Of a stretch of DNA of 64,000 bases, positions 34,983 through 43,761 are shown piece by piece; position 1 is the first letter of the stretch, and each line of letters begins with the position of its first letter. The position numbers were made by a program, and so were the translations under genes. This DNA is from DASWUZ01 sp036401375 (lineage in GTDB: Bacteria > Acidobacteriota > Terriglobia > Terriglobales > Acidobacteriaceae). The notes under the pieces were generated by a model. That model worked only from the letters and a program-made list of their open reading frames with translations. It was not told where the DNA came from and searched no databases. The stretch lies in assembly GCA_036401375.1 (NCBI GenBank), contig DASWVB010000002.1, forward strand, positions 372,001-436,000, given 5' to 3'.

Positions 34983-36506
34983 CTATAAACCACTCGAAAG
35001 GACGAGATCGCGCGCAGACGACAGCACATGCGCGACTGACTCCCTGGAGCAGGACTCCGCGTAGACGCGCAGCAGCGGCTCGGTGCCTGAGGCGCGCAGC
35101 AGGAGCCAGGTTTCGGCCGCATTCGGCTTCGCGGAAGCTTCGGGATTGTCGAGAAAGAATTTGATCCCATCCAGCGTCTCGACGCGCAAGACCTTCATCC
35201 CGGCAATCTCCTCGACGCGGGCGCCGGCCCTCGCGATGGCCGCACTCTTCAGCGGGTCCTCGATATGGAGATCGATTCGCCCGTACTGGTGCTCGCCATA
35301 CTCCTGCTGCAGACTCTCGACCAGCTGCCCGAGGGTGCTCGACTCCTCGGCCATGACGTTGGCGAGGATCAGCGCCATCAACAGTCCATCGCGCTCCGGC
35401 ATGTGGCGGGTGATGCCGATGCCGCCCGCCTCTTCGCCGCCGATGAGGATGTCTTTATCGAGCATCAGGTCGACCACATTTTTGAAGCCTATGCCGTGCT
35501 CATACAACCTGCGGCCATGTTTTGCCGCGATGCGATCGAGCATGCGTGTCGTGTTGAAGGCCCGCGTCACGTCGCCCGGCCAGTGCTTCCGCTCCAGCAG
35601 CCAGCGCAGGACGATGGCGAAGATCTTGTGGGGATCGACGAAGCTGCCATGCTCATCGACGGCCCCGATGCGGTCCGCATCGCCGTCGGTCGCGAGCCCA
35701 GCCTGGCAGCCATGCTCGACCACGGCCTGCTGCAGCGCGGCGATGTGCGGCTCGATCGGTTCAGGATTGATGCCTGGAAACAGCGGATCGACGCCGGCAC
35801 GTATCTCCACAAACGGAATGCCTGCTGTTGTGAAGAGCCCGGCGAGAACGCCCCGGCCTGAGCCATACATACAGTCCACGGCAAATTTGAAGCCGGAGCG
35901 TGCGATCAGCTCCAGGTCCACGAACCGCGCCAGCTCCTCGACATACGAGGACTGAAAATCAGTCTCGACTATGCGAGCTTTGCCGGCGGCCACAGGAGCA
36001 GGCTCGCCGAGATGGCGCTCGATGCCCGCGATGATCGTAGCGTTTGCCGCACCACCGTACCAGGCCTTGTACTTGAGGCCGTTCCACTGGTAAGGGTTGT
36101 GGCTGGAGGTGATCATCACCCCGCCGCTCGCGCACCGCTCGCGCACCGCCCACGAGAGTGCTGGCGTTGGTGTATAACGGTCCGCCATCATCACCGGAAT
36201 GCCCGCGATAGCGAGCACCTCCGCTACCGCATCGGCAAATTGCCGGGAGAGAAAGCGGGTGTCGTACCCGATGCAGATTCCCCTGGGAGCTTTAGAGTCG
36301 GTGCGGACACCTGCAGCGGCCCGGCCAGTGGGGGAGCCAGCCGGTTCGCCGGCGGCATTGTCGATCAGCACGTAGTTAGCAATCGCGGCTGCAGCGACGC
36401 GCACATTGGCGAAGGTGAAGTCGTCCGCGATAACGCCGCGCCAGCCATCCGTCCCAAACCTGATCTGGATCGCTCGCTCGCCTGAGCCGGAGCCGCTCTC
36501 AGCCAT
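34983..36506 (-). CDS. Phosphohexomutase (phosphomannomutase/phosphoglucomutase family)
   Basis: Interconverts hexose-6-phosphate and hexose-1-phosphate through a phosphoserine enzyme. The 507-residue protein has all four family motifs: the active-site serine in ITSSHNPYQWNGLK (about Ser135), the metal loop DGDADRIGAV, the sugar-specificity loop GGEEAGGIG and the phosphate-binding RASGTEPLLRVYAES. The initial IRFGTDGWRGVIADDF is typical. GEEAGG in place of GEMSGH points to the PgcA-like phosphoglucomutase branch, yet its place 4 bp after manC and downstream of manA suggests it makes mannose-1-phosphate for GDP-mannose. Dual use is plausible. No separate Shine-Dalgarno; translation is probably coupled to manC. 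Confidence 0.88.
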   Translation of the reverse strand: MAESGSGSGERAIQIRFGTDGWRGVIADDFTFANVRVAAAAIANYVLIDNAAGEPAGSPTGRAAAGVRTDSKAPRGICIGYDTRFLSRQFADAVAEVLAIAGIPVMMADRYTPTPALSWAVRERCASGGVMITSSHNPYQWNGLKYKAWYGGAANATIIAGIERHLGEPAPVAAGKARIVETDFQSSYVEELARFVDLELIARSGFKFAVDCMYGSGRGVLAGLFTTAGIPFVEIRAGVDPLFPGINPEPIEPHIAALQQAVVEHGCQAGLATDGDADRIGAVDEHGSFVDPHKIFAIVLRWLLERKHWPGDVTRAFNTTRMLDRIAAKHGRRLYEHGIGFKNVVDLMLDKDILIGGEEAGGIGITRHMPERDGLLMALILANVMAEESSTLGQLVESLQQEYGEHQYGRIDLHIEDPLKSAAIARAGARVEEIAGMKVLRVETLDGIKFFLDNPEASAKPNAAETWLLLRASGTEPLLRVYAESCSRESVAHVLSSARDLVLSSGL

Positions 36507-36510
36507 GGAT

Positions 36511-37677
36511 CTAAATCAGTTCGTCGCGCCTGGCAGCAGCCAGCGTCTTGACGATGCGTCCCACATCCTGCGAACGGTGCCTCGTAGTCACCAGGATCGC
36601 GTCCTCGGTCTCAACCACGACTATGTCGTCGACGCCGACTAGGGCAACAAACTTTCCGGGACTGTAGGCATAGTTGCGCCGCGCATCAATCGCGATACTA
36701 TCTGCAACCTCGAAGACATTCTCGTCCGGGTCAGAGGCTGCCGCCTTGGCGAGTTGATGTTCGTAGAGGGCAGCCCACGAGCCAAGGTCGTTCCATCCGA
36801 AGTTGGCTGGCAGACAGTAGAGGTGCGACTTTCCCTCGCCCTTCTGAGAGCGCGGCTCCAGCACCGCGTAGTCGACGCTGATGTTCTCGCATTTTGGATA
36901 CAATTCGGCGAATACGGAGTCGAACTGCGGCGTGCCCCACGCATCGGCGATCTGCTTGAGCAGCGGCGCGGTCTGAGGCAGGTGCTCGCGAATCGCATTG
37001 GCCAAGGTGCGTGCACTCCAGATGAAGATCCCACTGTTCCAGTAGAAGTTTCCGGCTGCGCGGAACTGCTCGGCGCGCGCTGCGTCCGGCTTCTCGGTAA
37101 ACCGCCGCACCTGGACCGCGCCATAGCCCATGCCGTAGGTAGATCCCGGACCGTCGGGCGAGTCGCTGTCGAGCGATCCGCCCGTCTCGATGTAGCCATA
37201 GCCGGTCTCTGCGCGGGTGGGAGCGACCCCGAGCACCACCATGTTTTCACCGTCCGACGCCAGCGCGATGGCCTTCTGGAGCACCGCGCGAAAGTTCAAC
37301 TCGTCGGCAATGACGTGATCGGCGGGGAAGACGCCCAGCACCGCGTCGGGATTGCTCTTCTCGACGAGAAAGGCTGCCAGGCCGGCAGCCGGAGCGGTGT
37401 TCCTGGCTGCCGGCTCCTGCACGATCTGACGCGCGGGTACACCTTCAAGCTGGGCGCCGATCGTCTCCGCGAGGATGCCGTTGGTGATCACCCACACGTC
37501 CTTCGCGGTGGCCAGCGGCGCCAGACGGGCGACGGTCTGCTGGATCATGGTTCGGTCGCCATCGAGCGCCAGCACCTGCTTGGCGCGGGCTTTGCGGCTG
37601 CGCGGCCAGAACCGCGTTCCGCTGCCGCCGGCCAGAATGACAGGGCAGAACTCCACTCCACTCACACTATCGACCAT
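36511..37677 (-). CDS. manC: Mannose-1-phosphate guanylyltransferase
   Basis: Makes GDP-mannose from GTP and mannose-1-phosphate. The 388-residue protein shows the nucleotidyltransferase signature VILAGGSGTRFWPRSRKARA (residues about 10-29), KQVLAL, the FPADHVI motif, EKPD, NSGIFIW and the zone-III GWNDLGSW. It lacks the C-terminal phosphomannose isomerase domain found in bifunctional ManC/AlgA; that activity is supplied by manA just upstream. The start at 37677 (MVDSVSG) is chosen because the frame upstream does not match the family and a GAGGAGGAG stretch lies upstream. It ends 4 bp before the phosphohexomutase start. The 93-bp gap upstream holds a parS-like palindrome. Confidence 0.93.
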   Translation of the reverse strand: MVDSVSGVEFCPVILAGGSGTRFWPRSRKARAKQVLALDGDRTMIQQTVARLAPLATAKDVWVITNGILAETIGAQLEGVPARQIVQEPAARNTAPAAGLAAFLVEKSNPDAVLGVFPADHVIADELNFRAVLQKAIALASDGENMVVLGVAPTRAETGYGYIETGGSLDSDSPDGPGSTYGMGYGAVQVRRFTEKPDAARAEQFRAAGNFYWNSGIFIWSARTLANAIREHLPQTAPLLKQIADAWGTPQFDSVFAELYPKCENISVDYAVLEPRSQKGEGKSHLYCLPANFGWNDLGSWAALYEHQLAKAAASDPDENVFEVADSIAIDARRNYAYSPGKFVALVGVDDIVVVETEDAILVTTRHRSQDVGRIVKTLAAARRDELI

Positions 37678-37752
37678 CCCTGTGCGTCTCCTCCTCGATG
37701 AAATGTAAAGGTCCCCGGTCGGGGTGAGCAGCAAACCTGTGGAAAACCTCAT

Positions 37753-37768
37753 AGTTCCACGTGGAACA
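37753..37768. promoter_or_regulatory. Candidate parS (ParB-binding) site
   Basis: On the minus strand the 16-mer reads TGTTCCACGTGGAACT, with a perfect 14-bp palindrome GTTCCACGTGGAAC at 37754-37767. It matches 15 of 16 bases of the TGTTCCACGTGGAACA form of the widely conserved chromosomal parS site. It starts 2 bp after the manA stop, in the manA-manC gap. A DnaA-box-like TGTGGAAAA (one mismatch to TGTGGATAA) is at 37738-37746. Binding is inferred. Confidence 0.7.
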
Positions 37769-37770
37769 TT

Positions 37771-38730
37771 CTAGGCTGGCTTGCCGCGCGGCAGGATCCG
37801 CAGGATCTCGACAGGGCCATTCGCGTCCAGGCTCCAGGGGGCGGGCAGAGACGGCACCACCGCGACCTGGCACTTGCCAATCCTGAATGTCTCGAACCCA
37901 TCCCCGCGAATTGTCGCTTCACCCTCTGCCACGAACAGGATCAGGACGGAAGGATTGACGCCATCGACGGCGAGCGCAGATCCCGCGTTCACGCCCTCGA
38001 CGGCGAAGCGATCGAGCCGGAAGTAGGGGGCATCTATCAGTGTGGTCCGGGCGCCCTCGCTTACGGGTGGCACCAGTCCCGCTTCCGTGGTCATCCGCAT
38101 GGCTTCAAACGACTTACCGAGGTGCAGTTCGCGGCCCCTGCCGTAGTCGTACATCCGATATGTCAGGTCGCTGGTCTGCTGCGTCTCCAGGATCACCGCG
38201 CCGGGCCCGATGGCATGCACGGTGCCCGCATCGACGTAAATCATGTCTCCCTTGTGTACGGGCAGCCACATCATCAGGTCTTCGAGCCGCGCCTCATCGA
38301 TGGCGGCGCGAATCTCCTCCGGGGTCGCGCCGGGCCTCAGCCCCAGGGCAACCGCCGCATCCGGGTCCGCGGCCAACGCATACCAGCACTCCGTCTTGCC
38401 GCGCGGCTCCCCATACCGCTGTGCCATTGTGTCGTCGGGATGCACCTGGACGCTCAGCTTCTCTTTGGGGAAGAGCATCTTCACCAGCAGGGGAAACTCC
38501 TCGCCGACGTGGTGCGGCCCGAGAACCTGGTCCGCATGATCTTTGGTTATTTGCTTTAGAGACTTGCCGGCGAATGGGCCGGTCTCGGCGGCGCACTCCT
38601 CCCCGGTGAGCCAAACTTCCCCGATCGGCTCGCCATCGGTCTGGTAATTGAACCACGGCTCGAGGTTCTGAAAGCCCCAGATGCGGGTGCGGAAGTAAGG
38701 CGACAGTCGAAATGGTGGCAGTGAGGGCAT
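37771..38730 (-). CDS. manA: Mannose-6-phosphate isomerase, class I
   Basis: Interconverts fructose-6-phosphate and mannose-6-phosphate, opening the route to GDP-mannose. The 319-residue protein matches the short, Bacillus-type cupin PMI. Zinc-binding motifs are visible: VQVHPDD, GKTECWYAL and the later DAGTVHAIGPG, followed by ILETQQTSDLTYRMYDYGR that carries the catalytic arginine region. It opens RLSPYFRTRIWG as usual for the family. First gene of the manA-manC-phosphohexomutase group on the minus strand. No strong Shine-Dalgarno (GGATCC just before the ATG). The gap of 216 bp to the divergent HD-domain gene holds no supported gene and presumably the promoter. Confidence 0.93.
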   Translation of the reverse strand: MPSLPPFRLSPYFRTRIWGFQNLEPWFNYQTDGEPIGEVWLTGEECAAETGPFAGKSLKQITKDHADQVLGPHHVGEEFPLLVKMLFPKEKLSVQVHPDDTMAQRYGEPRGKTECWYALAADPDAAVALGLRPGATPEEIRAAIDEARLEDLMMWLPVHKGDMIYVDAGTVHAIGPGAVILETQQTSDLTYRMYDYGRGRELHLGKSFEAMRMTTEAGLVPPVSEGARTTLIDAPYFRLDRFAVEGVNAGSALAVDGVNPSVLILFVAEGEATIRGDGFETFRIGKCQVAVVPSLPAPWSLDANGPVEILRILPRGKPA

Positions 38731-38946
38731 AGGATCCAGGTCCGATACGACTCTGCTAGAGGTCGTGAGGTGCTCCGGTCGCGTTCCGGTCAGTCAACAA
38801 AATCAAGAGATACGGGGTCGAACCGGGTTGTCTTCAACCTTAACATTGCCGCCCAGCCCATCGGACGCAATCTTCGGCCACTTCGCCGCTGCCCGGGTCG
38901 GTGCTGCCATTTGCATTCCTGTCCGGGCAGCCCTAGTCTGACACTC

Positions 38947-39561
38947 GTGAATCCATCGACCTCAAGTTACCGGACGGCCATCGCTGAGTACATCGCCCGC
39001 GAGGCCAGACCCGCGGAAAAGTTCGGCCACCAGCCCCGTCTCTATGCGCTTACCCGCACCATCGGGCATGAGCTGGAGTATGACGACGATGTGGTGTACG
39101 CCGCGGCCTGGCTGCACGATCTGGGGGTCTTTATCGGCCATCGCCCTGAGGATCCGAAGCTGCTGGGCCACTGGGACCACGTCCAGTACGCAGTTGAGAA
39201 GCTGCCGGGCGTCCTCTCAGAGGCCGGCTTTCCAACAGCCAAAGTTCCGGCTGTGCTCGATGCGATTCGCACCCACCAACCGAAGGACGAGCCGACCACC
39301 ATCGAAGCTACCATCCTGAGAGACGCGGACATCCTGGAGCAGTTGGGCGCCGTGGGTGTGCTGCGCGCCGTGTCGAAGGTAGGCAAGGACACCCGCTTCA
39401 CAACCTACACCCAGGCGATCGGCGCCCTGCGCCGTGTGCTCTACGAGCTACCTGCGATGCTCCGTCTGGAGGTTTCGCGAGCCCTGGCAAGACCGAGGAT
39501 CGCCGCGCTTGACTCCTTCCTGAGAGCGGTAGAGAACGAAGCCGGGCCGTCCCTCTTCTAG
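38947..39561 (+). CDS. HD-domain protein, probable metal-dependent phosphohydrolase
   Basis: A 204-residue protein with a compact HD domain: an upstream histidine in FGHQPRLYALTRTIGHEL, the HD pair in AAWLHDLGVF, later histidines in LLGHWDHV and IRTHQPKDEPTTIEA, and the second aspartate in ILRDADILEQLG. This arrangement suits a phosphohydrolase of the YedJ/YfbR-like kind; the substrate is unknown. Start choice is uncertain: the open frame begins upstream at 38770, but GTG 38947 (VNPSTSSYRTAI) is where family-like sequence begins. No clear Shine-Dalgarno. It is divergent from manA and converges with the DegT aminotransferase (56 bp between stops). Confidence 0.72.
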   Translation: MNPSTSSYRTAIAEYIAREARPAEKFGHQPRLYALTRTIGHELEYDDDVVYAAAWLHDLGVFIGHRPEDPKLLGHWDHVQYAVEKLPGVLSEAGFPTAKVPAVLDAIRTHQPKDEPTTIEATILRDADILEQLGAVGVLRAVSKVGKDTRFTTYTQAIGALRRVLYELPAMLRLEVSRALARPRIAALDSFLRAVENEAGPSLF

Positions 39562-39617
39562 ACCGCCGCCTGCTGCCTGAGAAGACTTTGCTCCGGATGG
39601 CAGGCGCCAGTTATGGC

Positions 39618-40910
39618 CTAGCTGCAGGCCTCTGCCATGACTCGCTTGATCGCTTCACACGCAGCGTTCATGTGAGTCTCGTTCAGGGTGGGATGCACCA
39701 GGAAGATGAGGCTGGTCTCGCTCAACTCCCGCGCGACCGGAGTCTCTGCCTTCAAAGGATCGGCAGTCTCCCTCTCCGTCATCTCCCGTGCTCTCTCCTT
39801 TGCCCCGGCTGCAAGCCCGGCGTCCCACTCTTCCCGGGCGTGTTCGGGGCTGAGTGTCGAGAAGGCATGCTCCTGACCGATCTCGCTGTTGCTCCAGGCA
39901 AAACAGGGGACCCCCGCAGCGACGATCTGCGCAACGATGCGGTCGCGGCTCCAGCCCCCGCGCAACATCGCCGGCTCGATGAAGGCACTGAACCTGTAAC
40001 ACGCGTGCGTGATGTTGCCCGGGGGCTCAGGAAGACGAAGCCCCGGAACGCCCGCCAGCCCGCGCGCCAGCGCTGCCGCATTTCGACGCCGCTGGGCGAC
40101 CCACTCAGGCACCCTGCGCAGCTGCACCCGTCCGATGGCTGCCTGCATCTCGGTCATGCGGCCATTGGTGCCAAAGCGTTCGTAGATGCGCTCTCTGCCG
40201 CCCGGCTTATTATCTCCGCTCGAGGCAGGGTCCCCGCCGCTATGGGCCATCGCGAAGCTCTTGCCGTGGTCCTTCAGCGACCAGACCGCCTCATGCAGGC
40301 GGGCATCGTTGGTCGTGATCATTCCGCCTTCGCCGCCGGTGGTCATGATCTTGTCCTGGCAAAACGAGAATGCACCCATCACTCCCATCGATCCCACCGG
40401 ACGGCCCTTGTAAGCGGCGCCGTGGGCCTGTGCGCAGTCTTCGATGACCGCCAGGTCATGACGGCGCGCAAGCTCGAGAATCGGATCCATGTCGCAGGGC
40501 CATCCATTCAGATGGACAGCGATCACAGCTCGCGTCCGGGCTGTGATGGCAGGTGCGATCGTGGCGGCGGTAAGGTTCTGCGAAGCGCGATCGACATCCA
40601 CCAGCACCGGACGCGCGCCCACCGTGGCAGCGCAACTTGCCGAGGCGATAAAGGTCCGCGCGGTTGTGATCACCTCGTGGCCCGGACCGATCTCAAGCGC
40701 CCGCAGCGCCAGTTCCAGGGCGAGGGTCCCGTTCGCCAGGGCGACGCCGAAGTGGCAGCCCGCTGCGGCTGCGAACTCCGCTTCGAACAGGCGGCCCTCG
40801 TTGCCGGTCCAGTAGTTAACCCGGCCGCTGCGCAGTACGCGCTCCGCAGCGGCCACTTCTTCCTCGCCGAAGCATGGCCATGGGGCAGCAGCAGGTAGTC
40901 CAGTCGTCAC
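39618..40910 (-). CDS. DegT/DnrJ/EryC1-family PLP aminotransferase for sugar nucleotides
   Basis: A 430-residue PLP enzyme that transfers an amino group, usually from glutamate, to a keto-sugar nucleotide. Visible motifs are ALANGTLALELALRAL (phosphate-binding region), VHLNGWPCDMDPI, the cofactor-binding aspartate in VIEDCAQAHGAAY, and the Schiff-base lysine in SFCQDKIMTTGGEGGM. After the core there is an insert of about 50 charged residues (from AFSTLSPEHAREEWDAG to AETPVAREL) that most family members lack. The start is GTG. It is divergent from a CapD-like dehydratase and a UDP-sugar dehydrogenase; together they look like a route to an amino or uronic sugar for a surface glycan. Confidence 0.88.
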   Translation of the reverse strand: MTTGLPAAAPWPCFGEEEVAAAERVLRSGRVNYWTGNEGRLFEAEFAAAAGCHFGVALANGTLALELALRALEIGPGHEVITTARTFIASASCAATVGARPVLVDVDRASQNLTAATIAPAITARTRAVIAVHLNGWPCDMDPILELARRHDLAVIEDCAQAHGAAYKGRPVGSMGVMGAFSFCQDKIMTTGGEGGMITTNDARLHEAVWSLKDHGKSFAMAHSGGDPASSGDNKPGGRERIYERFGTNGRMTEMQAAIGRVQLRRVPEWVAQRRRNAAALARGLAGVPGLRLPEPPGNITHACYRFSAFIEPAMLRGGWSRDRIVAQIVAAGVPCFAWSNSEIGQEHAFSTLSPEHAREEWDAGLAAGAKERAREMTERETADPLKAETPVARELSETSLIFLVHPTLNETHMNAACEAIKRVMAEACS

Positions 40911-41046
40911 TGTCCAAGTCTATCTCCGCCGACGAGATCGCCTCCCATGCACGGTGACACGATCAAAGCGTGGCCGTGTCCACCACGGGCAGCCGCATCG
41001 CGGCGCCCCATCCCCTAGATAAGATCAACACAGCAGGAAGGTGCCA

Positions 41047-42171
41047 ATGCCACAAACTGGTACTGCCCGCGACATCGAATCCGCGGTTGTGGAGACATTC
41101 CGCGGTCGCACCGCTCTCATTACGGGAGCTGCGGGGTCGATCGGGTCAGAACTCGCGCGGAGGGTCGCAATGCTCCCGGTCGAGCGACTGCTGCTGCTCG
41201 ACCGCGACGAGAACTCGATGTTCGAACTCCTGCGGCGCTTCGAGCGCGAAGGCGCCGGGGCCATGGTCAGTCCTGTTCTGGGCGACATACGCGACGAGCA
41301 GCTGATCGACGGTCTATTCGCCCGATGGCGGCCCGGCATCGTGCTGCATGCGGCGGCCTACAAGCACGTGCCGATGATGGAGGCGAATCCCTGCGAAGCG
41401 GTCATCAACAACGTTACCGGCACCCGTATCCTCGCCGATGCCGCCGCGGATCACGGCTGCGAACGCTTTCTGCTCATCTCAACCGATAAGGCCGTTCAGC
41501 CCGTCAGCGTGATGGGCGCGACCAAGCGGGTGGCCGAGCTTCTAATGCAGCGACGAGAGAGGAGCGTTGCTCCCGGCCGCTTCGGTGACAGACGTGAGCG
41601 AGACGCGTCCGCCGGCGGGACGATCTTCAGCGCAGTCCGGTTCGTGAATGTAAGCGGCAGCCGGGGCAGCGTAGTTCCTATCTTTGCCGAGCAGATCGCG
41701 CGCGGGGGTCCGATCACCGTCACAGACGCGCGGATGACTCGGTACTTCATGTCGATCGAGGGGGCCGCAGAGCTGCTGTTGAGGGCAGCTACGCTCGATC
41801 AGGACGGCTGCTTGTACCTTTTGGAGCCCGGCGATCCGGTCAGTATCCTCGACCTGGCCCAGCGGATGATCGACGAGGCGGGCCTTCCTGGTGGTCCTAT
41901 TGCGGTTGAGGTCACCGGCATTCGGCCCGGCGAGAAGCTGGAAGAGCAGTTGTGCGGCGACGCCGAGGTGCTGGTTCCAACGGCCTTCGAGGGGATAAAG
42001 GCAGTCCGTTCTCTGGTCGAGTCGGTGCTCGAGCCGGCTCTGCTTAGCGCGTTGGAAGAAGCGGCAGGGCGGAGGGACGTTGCGACGGTGATGCAGCTCC
42101 TTCACCAGCTGCCGATCGATTACCGCCTGCCCCAGGAGGTGAACGGCCAGCCGGCGCCCACGATGCAGTGA
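41047..42171 (+). CDS. CapD/FlaA1-like nucleotide-sugar 4,6-dehydratase/epimerase, soluble form
   Basis: An extended SDR of 374 residues that probably dehydrates or epimerises a UDP-HexNAc. The NAD-binding TGAAGSIGSELARRVA, LLDRDENSMFEL, the LHAAAYKHVPMME strand and the STDKAVQPVSVMGATKRVAE active site mark the CapD/WbpM/PglF family, where methionine replaces the usual SDR tyrosine as seen here. The four N-terminal membrane helices of long CapD proteins are absent, so it is the short cytoplasmic form. A basic insert (about residues 180-198) interrupts the fold just after the active-site helix. ATG 41047 has AGGAAG at 6 nt. UDP-sugar dehydrogenase follows 83 bp downstream on the same strand. 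Confidence 0.86.
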   Translation: MPQTGTARDIESAVVETFRGRTALITGAAGSIGSELARRVAMLPVERLLLLDRDENSMFELLRRFEREGAGAMVSPVLGDIRDEQLIDGLFARWRPGIVLHAAAYKHVPMMEANPCEAVINNVTGTRILADAAADHGCERFLLISTDKAVQPVSVMGATKRVAELLMQRRERSVAPGRFGDRRERDASAGGTIFSAVRFVNVSGSRGSVVPIFAEQIARGGPITVTDARMTRYFMSIEGAAELLLRAATLDQDGCLYLLEPGDPVSILDLAQRMIDEAGLPGGPIAVEVTGIRPGEKLEEQLCGDAEVLVPTAFEGIKAVRSLVESVLEPALLSALEEAAGRRDVATVMQLLHQLPIDYRLPQEVNGQPAPTMQ

Positions 42172-42254
42172 CTCGAAGGGGGCGTTGCAAACCCTTGACG
42201 GGCTCCCCGCACCGTATACTTGACGGGAGGCGTACCGCCTGAATCTAAGCCAAT

Positions 42255-43658
42255 ATGACTCCAACCTCCGTCGAAATCTCTACCCTGGCAGCCTCCAGCA
42301 CGGCGGCCGGCATCCAGGCTAAGTTCGAAGCACGCACCGCAAGGATCGGCATCATCGGAATGGGCTATGTGGGCCTTCCGCTGGCCCTGCTGTTCAGTGA
42401 GGAGCGCTTCGCTGTCACGGGTTTTGACATCGACTGCGCCAAGGTCGACACGCTGAACGCGGGCGGCTCCTACATCGTCCGCATCCCCGGCACCGAGATC
42501 GAGCTCGCACAGGAGAGCGGCTTTCGCGCCACTGCGGACTACTCCGCCATCGCCGGTATGGACGCGGTCATCATCTGCGTTCCAACCCCGCTAAACGAGC
42601 ACCACGAGCCCGACCTGAGCTACATCACCGAGACGGTGCGGTCGATTGCGCCGCACGTGCATGCCGGCCAGCTCATCGTGCTCGAGAGCACCACCTATCC
42701 CGGCACGACGGAGGAGATCGTCGTCCCTCTGCTTGAGCAGAACCCGCATGGCCTCAAAGTAGTTCGCGATCAGGGGCCGCATCCAGACGACCGCGCCGAA
42801 GCAGGCGCTGCTGAGAGCGCCCTCTACGTCGCCTTCTCACCCGAGAGGGAAGACCCCGGTAACGAGACCGTTGCGCGCCGCGATATTCCCAAGGTCATCG
42901 GCGGGGTCAGTGCAGCGGCTACGCAGATAGCCTCCACAATGTACGGAGCCATCTTTGATCGCACCGTGCCGGTCTCATCACCGGCAGCGGCAGAGATGAC
43001 CAAGCTGCTCGAGAATATCTACCGGTGCGTCAATATCGCGCTGGTAAATGAGTTGAAGCAGCTCTGCCACCGGATGGGCATCGACCTCTTCGAGGTGATT
43101 GACGCGGCCAAGACCAAGCCCTTCGGCTTTCAGGCCTTTTATCCGGGACCGGGACTGGGCGGTCACTGCATCCCCATCGACCCGTTTTATCTCTCCTGGA
43201 AGGCGAAGCAGTACGACTTCCGTACCCGGTTTATCGAGCTGGCGGGCGAGGTTAACACGGCCATGCCCTACTATGTCATCGAGCAGACGGCGGCGGGGCT
43301 GAATGAGCATTGCAAGTCGCTGAAGGGTTCGAAGATCCTGGTGCTCGGCATCGCCTACAAGCGCGACATCGACGATCTGCGCGAGTCGCCCGCCCTGACC
43401 ATTATCGAGCTGCTGCGCCACAAGGGCGCCATCGTCAGCTATAACGATCCTTACTTCGCCACAGTGGGACGCGGGCGCCACTACGACCTGAATATGACGA
43501 ATACGCCGCTTGAGGATCTCGGCCAGTATGACGCGGTGATGATCGTCACCGATCACTCCGATTATGACTACGCGGAAATAGTTCAGGAATCAAAGCTGGT
43601 CATCGACACCCGCAATGCCACCAAGGGTATCGACTCGGTCAAGATTGTTCGCTGCTGA
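42255..43658 (+). CDS. UDP-sugar 6-dehydrogenase (WbpA/WecC/Ugd family)
   Basis: Oxidises the C6 hydroxyl of a UDP-sugar to a carboxylate with two NAD+. The 467-residue protein has the N-terminal Rossmann motif IGIIGMGYVGLPLALLF, the EST loop (LESTTYPGTTEE), the YVAFSPEREDPGN strand, the ENIYRCVNIALVNELKQLC helix, the GPGLGGHCIPIDPFYLSWK catalytic loop containing the nucleophilic cysteine, and the C-terminal VLGIAYKRDIDDLRESPA. The motif set is closer to WbpA/WecC (UDP-HexNAc) than to UDP-glucose dehydrogenase. A short acidic insert (PHPDDRAEAGAAES) precedes YVAFSPER. It likely works with the upstream dehydratase and the divergent aminotransferase on a polysaccharide precursor. Confidence 0.9.
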   Translation: MTPTSVEISTLAASSTAAGIQAKFEARTARIGIIGMGYVGLPLALLFSEERFAVTGFDIDCAKVDTLNAGGSYIVRIPGTEIELAQESGFRATADYSAIAGMDAVIICVPTPLNEHHEPDLSYITETVRSIAPHVHAGQLIVLESTTYPGTTEEIVVPLLEQNPHGLKVVRDQGPHPDDRAEAGAAESALYVAFSPEREDPGNETVARRDIPKVIGGVSAAATQIASTMYGAIFDRTVPVSSPAAAEMTKLLENIYRCVNIALVNELKQLCHRMGIDLFEVIDAAKTKPFGFQAFYPGPGLGGHCIPIDPFYLSWKAKQYDFRTRFIELAGEVNTAMPYYVIEQTAAGLNEHCKSLKGSKILVLGIAYKRDIDDLRESPALTIIELLRHKGAIVSYNDPYFATVGRGRHYDLNMTNTPLEDLGQYDAVMIVTDHSDYDYAEIVQESKLVIDTRNATKGIDSVKIVRC

Positions 43659-43761
43659 GGACGTACCCGGCGAGCAGGCGGTTTAGAACGCCCACGGTCC
43701 CGCATCAAGTCTGACGATTGGCGTTGCGAGAGTTGCGTTCAGTTTGCCAGACGGTGACGAC

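Noticed and set aside
42195..42220. TTGACG ... TATACT promoter upstream of the UDP-sugar dehydrogenase
   Set aside because: The spacer is only 14 bp, too short for a standard sigma-70 promoter; no better pair was found.
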